DNA of 21,884 nucleotides, taken from assembly GCA_019648995.1 (NCBI GenBank), contig BLXT01002522.1, positions 305,797 through 327,680 of the forward strand, read 5' to 3'. The position numbers and the translations under genes are program-made. The notes beneath the pieces are model-generated. The model had not been told where the DNA came from and did no database searches. It worked only from the letters and a program-made list of their open reading frames with translations. The stretch comes from Plakobranchus ocellatus. Its lineage: Eukaryota; Mollusca; Gastropoda; Plakobranchidae. Below, in pieces: positions 1 to 10,899 of this stretch; the stretch's first letter is position 1; each line of letters begins with the position of its first letter.

Positions 1-52
<52 letters not shown>
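1..52. repeat. (GA)n microsatellite at window edge
   Basis: Nearly pure GA dinucleotide repeat with one GACA interruption, running off the left edge of the window, so its full length is unknown. No coding meaning. Confidence 0.95.
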
Positions 53-54
<2 letters not shown>

Positions 55-138
55 TAAAGATTCATTGATATTGAAACAATGTCGAGAAAAAAAAGAAGAG
101 ATATTATCAAAGATTCAAAGGAAGTATCGAAGCTGTTT

Positions 139-152
139 AAAAAAAAAAAAAA

Positions 153-200
<48 letters not shown>
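139..200. repeat. poly(A) run followed by (TA)n microsatellite
   Basis: A run of about 16 A is followed by about 22 TA units. An open frame crossing it gives only Lys-poly, alternating Tyr-Ile and Arg-Glu peptide, which is a microsatellite translation and not a protein. Confidence 0.93.
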
Positions 201-203
<3 letters not shown>

Positions 204-342
204 GAAGACAGAGAGAAAGAGAGGTAAAAAGATGGAGGGAGAAAAAGAGAAAGAAAGAGAAAATATAGAGAGAGCTGTAGTGCGGAAAAGTGAAAAGGGC
301 AATGAAACATCTTTTAAAGAGAAAACGAGAACAAGAAGGAGA

Positions 343-344
<2 letters not shown>

Positions 345-406
<62 letters not shown>

Positions 407-437
407 GGAGAGAGAGAGAGAGAGGGAGGGGGAGGGG
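345..437. repeat. (GA)n / GGGGA-rich purine tract
   Basis: A long GA run passes into GGGAGGGGGAG-type purine sequence. The + strand is almost all purine over about 90 bases, a sequence type able to form triplex (H-DNA). Confidence 0.93.
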
Positions 438-449
438 ATACAGGTGATT

Positions 450-1440
450 AGGTCAGTAGGAACAGCTGTCACTCTGTCGCTTCAAATGTAGTCACATTCA
501 ACATTCCAAAGCTCACAGAACAGTACTCCGGACACCGGACACTGGACACTGGACACTTCTGGGCAGTTTTCTTTGATACTTTAGTGGGGGCAAGCTTGCA
601 CCGTAAAGCCTTTTTAGAGGGTTTAAACCCCGACAGCAGTGCCCTAGTCTGGTTAAGACTGAGATCAAATGATAGTGAAAAAAAAATCTCAAGCAGTTCC
701 CTCGAAATAGCTTTTGGGATCTTGCAAGATTCGCTAAGCGACGTTATCTGGAATTGTACGCTGACAAGAGACATTGTTATATATAAAACCACAAGTATAA
801 TTACCATTAATAACATTAATTCGTTTTTTGTAGTCAAATAACTAGATGGTGCCACAAAAAACTACCTTTACATAAAGAGCACCTACTAAATAAGGAAAAA
901 AAAAAAAAGCTGGGTGCAGATTACCGTGGGTTCAAATCTAAAGACTTGATTAGGCGAATGAAAATTTAGTGTAGATACAATTTTTTTTTACAATAGGACC
1001 TACTGATGGTACTCACACGCAATACGTTAAATTTGGGTGATCGTAAAATAATGAGGTGTACATAATGTATTACGTTAAATTTCGATAACAATTTACGTCT
1101 TATTAGCTAAGAAAATCATAATCGTCCTAACCGAAATTATTATATCAACGTTTTCATTAGCGGTTTCTTTTTTATACCAATAACTAGATCAAGTGTTATT
1201 GAATTCATACTTTAAAAAAAAAAAATAATGCTAATATTCATAATCATGAGGTTAAATTAAGAGCAGAACAATTAAATATAGCAAAATCCTTAATTCCTCA
1301 ACAATTATTGGGGGTTTAAATTGATATTTATAGATAATTTTTTTTCCCTAACATGCAATTAAATAATGAATTTTTCCACAAAAGGGGCATAAATGCGGTA
1401 TTGATACCAAAACAGTAATTTCTTTGGTTACTTTTCTTAA
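450..1440. other. Non-coding AT-rich stretch
   Basis: No gene recognised. Open frames on both strands at about 470-855 overlap each other, resemble no family and show no splice context. A small 7-bp tandem repeat (ACTGGAC type) lies at about 530-556. The remainder is AT-rich with A or T homopolymers. Confidence 0.6.
530..556. repeat. 7-bp tandem repeat, about 4 units
   Basis: GGACACC/GGACACT is repeated about four times with a single C/T difference in the first unit. Too short to be a gene feature. Confidence 0.8.
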
Positions 1441-1479
1441 CTCTTCTCTCTGACAGAGACTTTATGTCATCGATAAAGA

Positions 1480-1637
1480 AAGGTCATCAAGTAAGAAGAG
1501 TAAGAGAGAAAGAAAAGGAGAAAAAGGCATAACAGAAAGAGAGGGAACAAGGCAGAGGCAGAGATATAGAGAGAAGGAGAGATGGAAATTAAAGTGAGAA
1601 AGCAAACGAGGCTGAGGCAGAGAGACAGGCAGAGAGG

Positions 1638-1669
<32 letters not shown>

Positions 1670-1700
1670 GAGAGAGAAAGAGAAAGAGAGATAGAGTGAA
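1480..1700. repeat. Degenerate purine (GA)-rich tract
   Basis: Interrupted GA/GAAA/GACA repeats, with the purest part at about 1635-1692. Reading frames in this segment encode only Ser/Leu (minus) or Arg/Glu (plus) low-complexity peptide. Confidence 0.9.
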
Positions 1701-1734
1701 ACATGGATGTACATATAGATATATGTACTGAAAC

Positions 1735-1737
<3 letters not shown>

Positions 1738-1819
<82 letters not shown>

Positions 1820-1822
1820 GGC
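1738..1822. repeat. Compound (GA)n-(GACA)n microsatellite
   Basis: A GA run of about 45 bases changes at about 1784 into about nine GACA (equivalently CAGA) tetramers. A compound array of this kind is expected to be length-polymorphic. Confidence 0.95.
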
Positions 1823-1884
1823 AGAGAGAGAGACAGAGATAGAGAAAGAGATATGTACAGATGGATATATATGGCCTGTCAGAA

Positions 1885-1889
1885 CGAGA

Positions 1890-1971
<82 letters not shown>

Positions 1972-2010
1972 GAGGAGAGGGAGAGAGAGATAGAGAGAGA
2001 AAGCGAGAGA
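1885..2010. repeat. Long (GA)n microsatellite with degenerate flank
   Basis: About 80 bases of nearly perfect GA, then GGGGAGGAGAGGG and imperfect GA/GATA sequence. This is one of the longest pure tracts in the window. All the purine tracts of the first 2 kb have their purines on the + strand. Confidence 0.95.
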
Positions 2011-2069
2011 AAAAAAGAGCGGGACAGAGAAGAAATAGAGTCAAAGAGAAAGTTATATAGAGGCATATT

Positions 2070-2790
2070 AAGATTAGTTTAGGGCTAGTGTTAGGGGCAA
2101 AAAAGCAAACACTTTCTCTTAACAAACATTTCTTATTCCTCATACATTATAGCAGACGTGCATTAGCATGATCTTAATTGCTTTTTTTATTTTTTTCTTT
2201 ACCCTACGAGCACACCAGAGAGTTAGTAACACCAGTGACACTCATGTCGCTAACTTTTTGAAGTCGTGTCAGATCATTTTTGAAAGACCAGTACTGATCA
2301 AAGAAACCAAGCTTGGCTTGGTATGACGATGATGACAATGACAAAAACTTATGTGATAATGATTGATGAGAAGCATTTACGACCTGGCTCAATATCATGA
2401 CTTCAATAAAATCTTTGAACATCAACCTAAAACGAGGAAGGGATATAAAAGCAATTCACAGGTCAAACTTGTAAGCTGAAATATTGATATACTGATTAAA
2501 AAAAAAAATCTTGTATTATAAGAATGGTTCATTAACATAGTGAAATTTGAAAGAAAAAAAAAATAAAAACTTGCTTGGCATGATTATTAAGATGATATTA
2601 ACCTTAAAATAATTAAAAATCCTTTTGAAGTTATCGAATTTAATTACATTATGTTCAAGATATATTTAGTCTAAATGGATTGTTTTCATTGGTAAATAAA
2701 CATCTTGCGAAAAGATGATTTTGAAAAAAATAAATAGTCAGTAGAGATTTAATATTCAGACCGCCAAGATTGGCCTCGGCTTCGCAAAGA
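2070..2790. other. Non-coding AT-rich stretch
   Basis: No gene or RNA recognised. It contains poly(A) runs and short open frames that match no family I know. Base composition is like the other intergenic parts. Confidence 0.6.
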
Positions 2791-2962
2791 TGATCTACTG
2801 GCCAGGTCTTTGCCTCCGGATCTGAAGTGCACGTCTTCCAAATAGTGATCCAGTGGTTAGATCCCCGGCCTCTGGGTCAGAAGGTAAGTTCTTCTCATGT
2901 TCACTCTGCTGCTCAAGTCTCTAGACTTTTGCTCTCTCGCTCAGAAGGCCACGGCTTCTCAC
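2791..2962 (+). repeat. Three diverged ~55-64 bp tRNA-like modules in tandem
   Basis: Three successive modules share the order 'GTGGTTAGA-like, then CTCTGG, then GTCAGAAGGT, then TTCTTC'. The clearest is at 2846-2900, where AGTGGTTAGATCCC resembles a tRNA D-arm (A box). The flanking modules start near 2791 and 2906. The GTCAGAAGG core repeats at about 2821, 2877 and 2941, giving spacings of about 56 and 64. The units are diverged, so the boundaries are approximate. This looks like a fossil of a tRNA-derived repeat rather than tRNA genes, since there is no cloverleaf. Confidence 0.5.
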
Positions 2963-2964
2963 CA

Positions 2965-4020
2965 GTTATGTACTAATTAGTTTGCCAGTTTCTGTCTGTA
3001 ACGTCACAGTCTCAAATTCAGAGGCGGAACTAGACCTGTCTTTTTTTAAGATTCTTGCTTCATGTCACCAAAACAATAAAAAAATGAATTGGGGAATTTC
3101 AGTTAGAAGAAAAAAAAAATTATATGACGCAAAAATGCAAGTTTCAAGAAATATAAATACGAAGCTAAATTGAAAGAAAGAAATTGGAAATAAATCTTTG
3201 ACGTCAGAGCTGGGCATCAGGAATAAAGAACTTCACATATGAATTATTTCCATCTGGGTAATATTATTCATACTGAAATTGACTCAAACAGCATTTTAGC
3301 AAGAAATGGTAGATCTGGGCTTTCGGTTTTAAATACACATTTTTGTGTGATAACCTCCAATTTTCGTCGATTTTTTTTCAAGCCTGATATCAAAACTTGA
3401 AATAAGGATAAGTGTCAGAAAGAGTTAGACCTAGATCTTTACAAAATATAAACGGTGGTTAATCGAAGGCTTTTTAAAAACGTATCTGGCTTCAAAATTA
3501 GGCATAATCTATTCGTTTAAAATAAAAAAAAGAGGTATCTTGAGATCTTGATCAATATTTGTGAGGTCAAAACAAAGTGTCCATATATGAGATCGGAAAC
3601 AAATGTACATTTAGCCTGGGTTATCCGATCAATTTTCTTGCATCAGAGAATGAACCTTACTTTGGAGGGAAAAAAAAAGCGTTTCATCGTTAGGAATTAA
3701 AGGTTTATGTGCGCTTTACCACAAAACTGAGATCTTTTGGGATCCTTTTTTTTTTTTTAATTAGACCTAGATAAATGAATCTACATGTATTTTATTTGTT
3801 TCGTTTTAAGTAGGCTAACAGTTACTAATATTGAAAAATTGAATTCTAATTTTTCTATTAGTTTAGTGGTAGGTTTTTTAAAAATACAGTTCTACATTTG
3901 CACTGATATACCATCTAATCATAAAGTTTTGCATTTCATGCAAAGGTCTACAACACATAAAGAAGGAAAGTATCCTTTCCTTTCCAGTCTATTGAAGGTG
4001 AGCACAATTGGAGTCGTGGT
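2965..4020. other. Non-coding AT-rich stretch
   Basis: No gene recognised. It holds several A/T homopolymers (for example near 3108-3119 and 3747-3760) and a short perfect inverted repeat at 3963-3982. Short open frames at about 2982-3173 and 3785-4087 show no family resemblance. Confidence 0.6.
3963..3982. repeat. 8-bp perfect inverted repeat
   Basis: AAGGAAAG and CTTTCCTT are separated by four bases, giving a small hairpin or cruciform. It lies just upstream of the tRNA-like module pair. Its function, if any, is unknown. Confidence 0.5.
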
Positions 4021-4030
4021 TTGGCAACTA

Positions 4031-4135
4031 AAGGTTAGAGCTTTGAATCTGCACCTACAAGGTCGCAGCTTGTCAGTGATGATCTAGTATTTAGCTACTG
4101 AATTTGAGCTTAGAAGGTCGCGGGCTCGAAACCTT
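4031..4135 (+). repeat. Two tRNA-like modules, ~55 bp period
   Basis: Module 1 has AAAGGTTAGAGC (A-box/D-arm-like, near 4031), then AAGGTCGCAGC (4059-4069). Module 2 repeats the pattern with TATTTAGCTACTG (near 4088) and AAGGTCGCGGGCTCGAAACC (4114-4133), the latter close to a B box/T-arm. GGTCGC recurs with a 55-base period (4061 and 4116). The order and A-box to B-box distance resemble a tRNA, but no acceptor-stem pairing is visible. It appears related to the array at 2791-2962. Likely a tRNA-derived repeat. Confidence 0.5.
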
Positions 4136-4149
4136 GTTCCCTTAAGCTC

Positions 4150-4690
4150 GATTGAAAATACAACGTGATTTTCCTCAATCAACTAATTCCACAAAAAATC
4201 TCCCTAGATTTACTAAAAATCATGTTAAAAGATACATGTAGTTCAGGGAGAAAAATATTCAAAACTACATAAACTAAATGGAGACTCTAAAACTGTTGAA
4301 AAAGCAACAACGAAAAAAAAAAAACCAAAAAACCCGGCCTATAATTCTAGGTTTGTTTTACGTCCCCTAAGCTTTTACGGGAAACTTATGCGGAGGAAAA
4401 ACCCGGTCTGTATCAGAAGTCATCAAATATTAGTGAGGGGAAATAACATCTCTGTATCCCCAGCTCTACTTTTACTTTTTTAGTTCATTATTTCCCTTGG
4501 CATAGTGATAAACTTGCACTTTATTTCTGGCGGAGATATAACAATAGACACCCAAGACTTAGTGTCTACCCTTCACCTACTATAAATCAGCCAGGGATTG
4601 GGAGGTACGAGCACTACTCACACACGGATAATGAAAAGAGCGAGCGATAGCGAAAAACAGAAATAGAGACAGCCAGACATATAAATAGAA
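4150..4690. other. Non-coding stretch, no gene seen
   Basis: AT-rich sequence with an A run near 4313-4323. There is a weak inverted similarity around 4326-4411 (CCCGGCC...GGTTTG and AAACCCGGTC), possibly an old element end, but no family can be named. Confidence 0.5.
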
Positions 4691-4699
4691 ATATAGATA

Positions 4700-4710
4700 G
4701 ATAGGTAATT

Positions 4711-4760
<50 letters not shown>
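4700..4760. repeat. (GA)n microsatellite
   Basis: About 60 bases of GA repeat (pure from about 4711) directly abut the left arm of the foldback at 4770. Confidence 0.93.
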
Positions 4761-4762
<2 letters not shown>

Positions 4763-4769
4763 GCTTCAG

Positions 4770-4810
4770 GTTTGACCTTGTCCTCTTCTCTCTACTGCCT
4801 ACTGTTTTAT

Positions 4811-4881
<71 letters not shown>

Positions 4882-4895
4882 AGATCTATACATAC

Positions 4896-4947
<52 letters not shown>

Positions 4948-4988
4948 AGATCTATAAAACAGTAGAGAGAAGAGGATTAAGTCAAACG
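4770..4988. repeat. Foldback (inverted repeat) with microsatellite-filled loop
   Basis: The left arm (4771-4816) and right arm (4948-4987) are reverse complements. CCTCTTCTCTCTACTG on the left matches CAGTAGAGAGAAGAGG on the right, both ending toward the centre in TTTTATAGATCT / AGATCTATAAAA. The left arm has a 7-base local duplication (CTGCCTACTG). The outer parts (TTTGACCTTG and TTAAGTCAAAC) match with a few changes. The loop is (CT)n 4814-4846, (TA)n 4846-4875, another AGATCTAT at 4882, (CATA)n about 4889-4910 and (TA)n 4909-4942. It could be a MITE-like foldback element whose inner part was replaced by expanding simple repeats. No coding capacity. Confidence 0.85.
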
Positions 4989-4999
4989 GTTCAATAAAA

Positions 5000-5310
5000 A
5001 CAGATACCCAAAAATTGAGACTTTGCTTATTTCTGTCGCATGCTCACATTATGACTTCTAAATCTCTTTTCACTTGGGCTTTTAACTTTTGTCGGAATAG
5101 ACGTTGGTGAATTAGAAAGGTCTACACAAATTTTATGTATAGTGATTTTGCTAACGACTGCGCTGACAGCAAAGCAACGCTCCTAACTGACCTGGAGAGC
5201 CCAGAAAACAATTATGTTGAGACCTAGAACTGACTAACGGTGGCGTAACTCATACTCCCGGCTAAATAACCTTCCAATCCCAGAGCGCACACTCTAAGCC
5301 AAGTGCTACC
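5000..5310. other. Non-coding stretch between foldback and SINE
   Basis: No gene, RNA or recognisable repeat seen. Base composition is closer to balanced than in the neighbouring DNA. Confidence 0.5.
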
Positions 5311-5313
5311 AAT

Positions 5314-5440
5314 GACGTCGATGGCGCAGTAGATAGCAAATATGCCCTGCAGTGACCTTTCTGTCTTAAGTTCGAGCTACGCCACCGGTGCCCTGGCCAG
5401 ATGGAGGGCCCGAAAGCCCTGCTGTGGATTAGTTATACAT
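5314..5440 (+). mobile_element. tRNA-derived SINE, plus strand
   Basis: GACGTCGATGGCGCAGTAGA followed by TAGC (from 5314) is a tRNA A-box region. AAGTTCGAGCTACGCC (5368-5383) is a B box, about 45 bases downstream, as expected for an internal RNA polymerase III promoter. The non-tRNA body continues with CCGGTGCCCTGGCC and GCCCGAAAGCCCTG into AT-rich sequence. The copy at about 11370-11510 on the opposite strand shares GCGTCG-TGGC-CAGT-GATAGC, CTTTCTGTC, TTCGAG and CCTGGCC, so this is one dispersed family. The 3' limit is uncertain and no target-site duplication was established. Confidence 0.72.
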
Positions 5441-6160
5441 ACAAAAATCAAATCAAACTAGTGACCTCTAGACACTCAGCAACACACGGTCAAGCGCAGA
5501 CACGGAAAAGAGCTTGATTCAGGCTCACGTTGCTTAAGGGTTTCAAATCGTTGTTGATCTAAGAAAATAATATCTCCCTAATCCACTCTGCTCAATATGG
5601 TGGGATAAACACTATGGTCGGTCCAAAAAGATCTAAAACCTCAAGTCACATAAGGGGCAAAGAAGGTTCATGATGGACTGGAAAATTCCAAGCTACCCTG
5701 TTTTGTGGCTGTAGAACTCATCAACTTCTGTGATGATCTCAGGTTCTAGTTCTGGACGGAATGTATCTATCTCTACCAAGGCGGATGCGCTGACTGACAC
5801 GCCACCAGAGCCTCCAGATACCAGAAAGAAATACTCCCTCCAGCTATGGTTTGCGACTAATACGACTAGATATCCTAATTCCATTGGGCAAGTAATTTGT
5901 CCACTCTATCGCTCGATCAGTGAACTTCTTTGCGCTTGACCGTTCATTATGCTAGGGTTCACCTTGTCTGTCTAGTATAGAGTCTTGACCTCACAGTGAA
6001 TGAAACAGTGGTCATCATGAGTCCGTTGAAGTAGAAAAAGAATTTAGTTCAGATAATCGGCATCATGCTTGTCCAATCTAGGATAAGAAGGAAAGATAAT
6101 ATGAACTAAGAACTAAGAAATGTATTCAAATATTCGAAAACCTGATGAATCGGAATTCAA
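5440..6160. other. Non-coding stretch, no gene seen
   Basis: Overlapping short open frames on both strands near 5693-5939 have no recognisable domain and no clear splice or start context. Nothing else was found. Confidence 0.5.
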
Positions 6161-6233
6161 TCACGGGCAGTCTCTCTGTGCGCACAAAAGGCGGGAAAAA
6201 GTGAGGGAAATGGAATATTGAAAAAAAGAGCAA

Positions 6234-6315
6234 AAATAAATAAATAAATAAAATAAAAATAAAACACCACCACCAACAACAACAGCAAAAATAGTAGCAG
6301 CACGAACAACAATAA
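6234..6315. repeat. (AAATA)n and CAA/CAC-rich simple sequence
   Basis: AAATA/AAAATA repeats are followed by ACCACCACCAACAACAACAG and AGTAGCAGCACGAACAACAA trinucleotide-rich sequence. Degenerate simple sequence with no coding support. Confidence 0.75.
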
Positions 6316-6478
6316 CTAATTTCAGGTGATGTATGATACGCAGGCGTAGATGATACAGTACAAAAAATGTATTGGGTCGGGTAAATTTACTACACAAGTG
6401 TAAAAGTTTTTGGGGTAAGGGGCAGTGGAAGATAGTGAGAGTATGCAGGCTATGGATAGATGGATAGAGAAAGAAAAC

Positions 6479-6479
<1 letters not shown>

Positions 6480-6528
<49 letters not shown>

Positions 6529-6605
6529 GAGAGAGAGAGAAAGAGAGAGAGGGAAGGGGGAGAGAGAGTGAGAGAGTTTTTTTTTCGGGGGGGAGGGGGG
6601 GCAGA
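6480..6605. repeat. (GA)n microsatellite with G-run
   Basis: GA and GAAA repeats from 6481 are followed by GGGAAGGGGGAG, a T run and a G-rich block (CGGGGGGGAGGGGGGG at 6586-6601). Minus-strand open frames across it are Ser/Leu-Phe translation artefacts. Confidence 0.92.
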
Positions 6606-6619
6606 GGGAAAACACAATT

Positions 6620-7900
6620 ATTGACTCTTTTAGATCTGTTCACAATCCTGATTATCTCAGGTGTGACGCCGAGAGCTCAATGCGAAATTCAAACTTGTGA
6701 GACTACATGCTTGCAGATTTCAGGCAAAATTTGGCAACCCTGGAGTGGTACTACCGAGAAAATTATGTATTATCATCATCGTAGGAGCTATATCATGTAA
6801 TATGGCATCAACAGGTGGATGAATCGGGAGGCGAACTACTAAAGTTATGTCCTGCCAGGAAGTAAACAAGGCAATTCAACTATTCAAATTTTTAAAGCCT
6901 ATATAGTAGCTCACTCGAATTTTGTGTTTACAGATAAGATTAATTAAACATTTTTTATTCTTCTAAATTTTATTAAAAACCTCTTTAAAAAATGTGATCT
7001 GATGATTAAAATACATAAATGAAGGCCAAACACCTTTAAAATTACCATTTCGTTTTTAGTGCAGAGAAATGAAATGGGAGGGAAGAAGCTTTAGCGTTGC
7101 TGATTCATTCAAAGTTTATTGCAGCCCTTTGAGCTTAAGGTAAAAGGTCTCGGTGGACAATACTCTACAAGAATTGCTCAACAGAAAGGCCAGAATGGGA
7201 GACAATTTGATCACCCTCACAATGATGAAAGGAGGAATTGTGCCCTTTTTGGGCTTGACTGCCCTGGCTTGCCCTGCTCTGAAACTGAGAGAGATAAAAA
7301 AATGTGCGCACGTTTGTTATTGTTAAGGATTTAAAAATGGCAGATGGTGGCATTGAGACGTCTGATGCTATTACTAGTATTACCACGATACCTTTGTAAT
7401 TCTGTCTGTGCAAGATCGTCTTGGTCGTCCGTCTCTCGTTTTGTCTGTCTATCTCCATCCGTCAGATGTTTGCATTGTTTGATAATTTTAAAGATGTTGC
7501 TTAGCTTGGACATGAATCGAGACTGACTCTTAGATGAATGCCTCTACTTCTGTCAGTCTGTTTGTCTTATTGCGCCTTTATGTTTGTCAATCTCTCTCTC
7601 TTTTCTGTTTTTTTAATTATTCTTGTTTTTTCTTGCTTATTTTTTTCTCCTTTTTTGCTATATTCGTTACAGGTTTGTCAATAACTATATGTCATAAATG
7701 ACAATCTCTGTTTAAAAAGTATTTTTCAACATAACTTAACGAGCTATTTAAACTATTTACACTTTTGAATCATGTTACAACAGTCAATAGTGTCTGAACT
7801 GGGATGTGGAGGTCGCAGGTCAAGTGAGGTCATTTCGACCCTAGCTGTGTCACTGTGTCATCCCATGGATGGAGAATGGCTACCTTACACGGTTACCTGT
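6620..7900. other. Non-coding stretch, no gene seen
   Basis: The short open frames at about 7119-7334, 7165-7458 and 7344-7526 overlap each other on both strands and resemble no known protein. There is a CT/T-rich patch around 7540-7670 and a short (CA)n at about 7911-7925. Confidence 0.55.
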
Positions 7901-7925
7901 GATTCAACACGCAAACACACACACA

Positions 7926-10370
7926 CTTTACAAATAGAATAGAGAGTGAAGGGCACCAATAACGGTCAAGCATTGAGAGGTAGGATGTTAGCGTTGGTTT
8001 AAGGCTTAGATTAGAAAAGGGGGGGAGGGGGATGCAATTACCTTGATTTGATCAATCTAAAAAGCACAAAAAAGGAAAGAAAAGCGGGGAAAATAAACAA
8101 CGACTAATAATTTTAATATTTAAGTGGAGCATTAACGTCTAGACTTATACTTGCTTCAGTTTTCAGATGTGTTGTTCACGAATGGTTTAACGCTATTCGG
8201 TTGTAAGTCTAATGAAAACCACCTAGGACAAGTAATTTTTTTCAAGAGGCTAAAGAAAAAAAAAAAACATCGCTTCAATCTTGAGAAGACTTTGAATAAA
8301 AGTTTTATTTATTTTGAATGAAATTCAATTTCAAAACAAAATATGTATTTTTCCAACGTTTTACAATATTCTAAAATATTCACTAACATAAGAAGTGTAT
8401 CAAACAGTTGTTAGACCCGCCACCAAGAACTTGATGCTCCCGCTGATTAGGTCAATATTTCACAAACTATCAGCTCCCATCATACATGTATGTAAACACA
8501 GTTACCCAAAAATTATTGACAAATCAAAAACTCTCATCAATCCCTTCCATAATACGTACACATCTCTGGAAGTTTTGGTGGCATCACATGCTTACCTGGT
8601 CTGTATATATTAAGATCTAACAACTTCCTTTTAACAATATTTTTACACGTTCAAAATCCCTCTAGATATTCCTAGATCTAAAATAGATAAATAAAGCTAA
8701 AAGTAAAAATAGTGCCAATATTAAACTAAAATATGGCCAACGGGAGCCGGCTGAGAATTTGACTGAATTTTATAAATAAACAAGGCTAAATCTGGACACC
8801 TGATCTAGGCTTACATGTATTTCACAGAAGATTTATCACAGCACATACATTGTTAAGTTAATAAGCTTTGAGAACGTAAGAGTTGAGTAAATTACAATAT
8901 TATGGATCTTATTCTTTCGTGTTGAGAATGAAGGTGATGCTATAATTGGAAATTTCTGGCATGGTTGCAGGCGTGGCCAAATTCATCGAGCCCACAACTC
9001 TCTTAGTGACAAGATATGTTTTTATTGTCATCATATTGTACTATTCATACTTTAATTTTTAGTTTACTATTCTGTTCTATGTGTATCCTATATGTTCCAG
9101 AAACGAAAGAAATGAGTAGTGCTTGTATAAATGCAAGCGCAAGTACAGTTGTATTTTGGGTGTTTTCATTCTTTGTATATTAATTTCATTATTACACTTT
9201 ATGTTTTTCGTAGAAGTCTAGAGTTGGCGGCCGCTTGCTCATGAAGATGAATCGGTTATTCCTAAAAATAAGCCTGACGTCATGCTGCAGATTTAATTTA
9301 GATTAGTATAGACAAGTCTTCTGAGATCTGTTATATTTCCTTGATCACATAAACTGTTAATACATTATAATTGTTTATTTCTTTCGTCCATCACTTCCTT
9401 AGAATCTCAACTTCAGTTAATATCGAATGATTTTCGAAATGTTCCTTCTTCTTTAGACAGGTTTTATATATTCATTATCATCATTAAAGTGATGTATTAA
9501 CTTATAGGCCTAATCATGAGTAGTCCGACAGGAAGACAATCCGTTTAGAAATCGTTTAATTGATCTTGGCTACACACAGACGATATCGCATTGAACGTTA
9601 TTGGTACATCAGTGCTGTAACTTTACTCACTGTGCTGATCTTAACTTACATATTGTGAAAATATTAATAAGGATTTCACTTTATCATTCATTTTCTACTG
9701 TCCAAATTTTAAAAAAATCCATTTACATGTATTTTTATCTTCATCACTGAAAAAAAAAATGGCTTGTTATGGAGTATCAAGGGCTATCACTTAAGGGCAC
9801 TACGAGTTACTTCTAGTGTACATTGATGATGTACAATATTTTTTTTTTTTTAGACGCGGACGTCGATTTTACCGTTCAATTTTCAAAGCTTTTTTAAAAT
9901 TGTTTTTTACGTGCATACAGACTTATGTTTTTCTTTCTGTTGCTTAGTCTGACACTGAAAGCTTACGAGAATCAGCGTCGTGTTTTAATTCAGAAACTGG
10001 ACATTCTTCTTACCTATGGACATAGTTAAACTGACTACATACTTTATTTGCAGAGCAACAGCCCTATCCACAGGCACACAATCTAAATACACCAGTTAAA
10101 AACGGAAGAAAATGGAAACATTATTTTAAAATAAAAACATTAAGGATACCCTATTTTAAATATGTAATGATATTTCTGGTATTTCAGCTTGGCTTGTTTC
10201 TCCCGTTTTGCACTTTCTATTGATTATATTGTGTTACTGAATTACTAATACATGTATAATTTATAAATTTTGTTTTGTTTGTTGTTATTTTTTTTTGGTA
10301 ATAGATAAAGAATATTAGAAAATGCTCATATTTCTAAAATGCTCAGATACAGTACACACCATGTACGGTA
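7926..10370. other. Long non-coding AT-rich stretch
   Basis: About 2.4 kb with no recognisable gene, RNA or repeat family. A single 72-codon open frame at 8395-8613 has no family resemblance. Homopolymer A/T runs are common (for example 8258-8269, 9749-9758 and 9840-9853). It could be intergenic or intronic; no paired splice-flanked exon was recognised. Confidence 0.55.
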
Positions 10371-10537
10371 CGATGTTCAATGTATTCACGTCTGAGTAGG
10401 CCTTGCTCTAGATCCAAGTCCACCGAGTTAGATCTACGGCCACTATCAAATGCAGATTATACATCAACAAATGTGAGTGTGACGAAGATAGAAACATACA
10501 TGTCTGTGAATTTTGATCTCGCCAAGAAAGAGGAGAG

Positions 10538-10561
10538 AGGGTCACGTGGGAGAAAGAGAGA

Positions 10562-10592
<31 letters not shown>
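10538..10592. repeat. (GA)n microsatellite left of assembly gap
   Basis: GA-rich sequence becomes pure GA from about 10565 and runs directly into the run of Ns. The true length of the array is therefore unknown. Confidence 0.93.
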
Positions 10593-10899
10593 NNNNNNNN
10601 NNNNNNNNNNNNNNNNNNNNNNNNNNNNNNNNNNNNNNNNNNNNNNNNNNNNNNNNNNNNNNNNNNNNNNNNNNNNNNNNNNNNNNNNNNNNNNNNNNNN
10701 NNNNNNNNNNNNNNNNNNNNNNNNNNNNNNNNNNNNNNNNNNNNNNNNNNNNNNNNNNNNNNNNNNNNNNNNNNNNNNNNNNNNNNNNNNNNNNNNNNNN
10801 NNNNNNNNNNNNNNNNNNNNNNNNNNNNNNNNNNNNNNNNNNNNNNNNNNNNNNNNNNNNNNNNNNNNNNNNNNNNNNNNNNNNNNNNNNNNNNNNNNN
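10593..10899. other. Assembly gap (307 N)
   Basis: A run of N bounded by GA-repeat sequence on the left and GACA/GA-rich sequence on the right. The assembly probably broke in an expanded microsatellite. Open frames reported across it are meaningless. Confidence 0.99.

Noticed and set aside
469-855. 128-codon minus-strand open frame
   Set aside because: No recognisable domain, no related neighbour, and an equally open frame exists on the other strand.
1784-1822. CRISPR-like short repeats
   Set aside because: Simple (GACA)n with no spacers, in eukaryotic-type DNA.
1467-2143. Long minus-strand open frames and their plus-strand partners over the GA repeats
   Set aside because: They encode only Ser-Leu or Arg-Glu low-complexity peptide produced by dinucleotide repeats. 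The same occurs at 65-447, 6161-6643 and 10408-10962 (the last also spans Ns).
5314-5385. True tRNA gene
   Set aside because: A and B boxes are present but there is no acceptor-stem pairing or anticodon arm. The non-tRNA body continues, as in a SINE.
5693-5939. Paired opposite-strand open frames of about 63-69 codons
   Set aside because: Looked exon-like at first (no low complexity), but no family, splice sites or conserved motif could be named.
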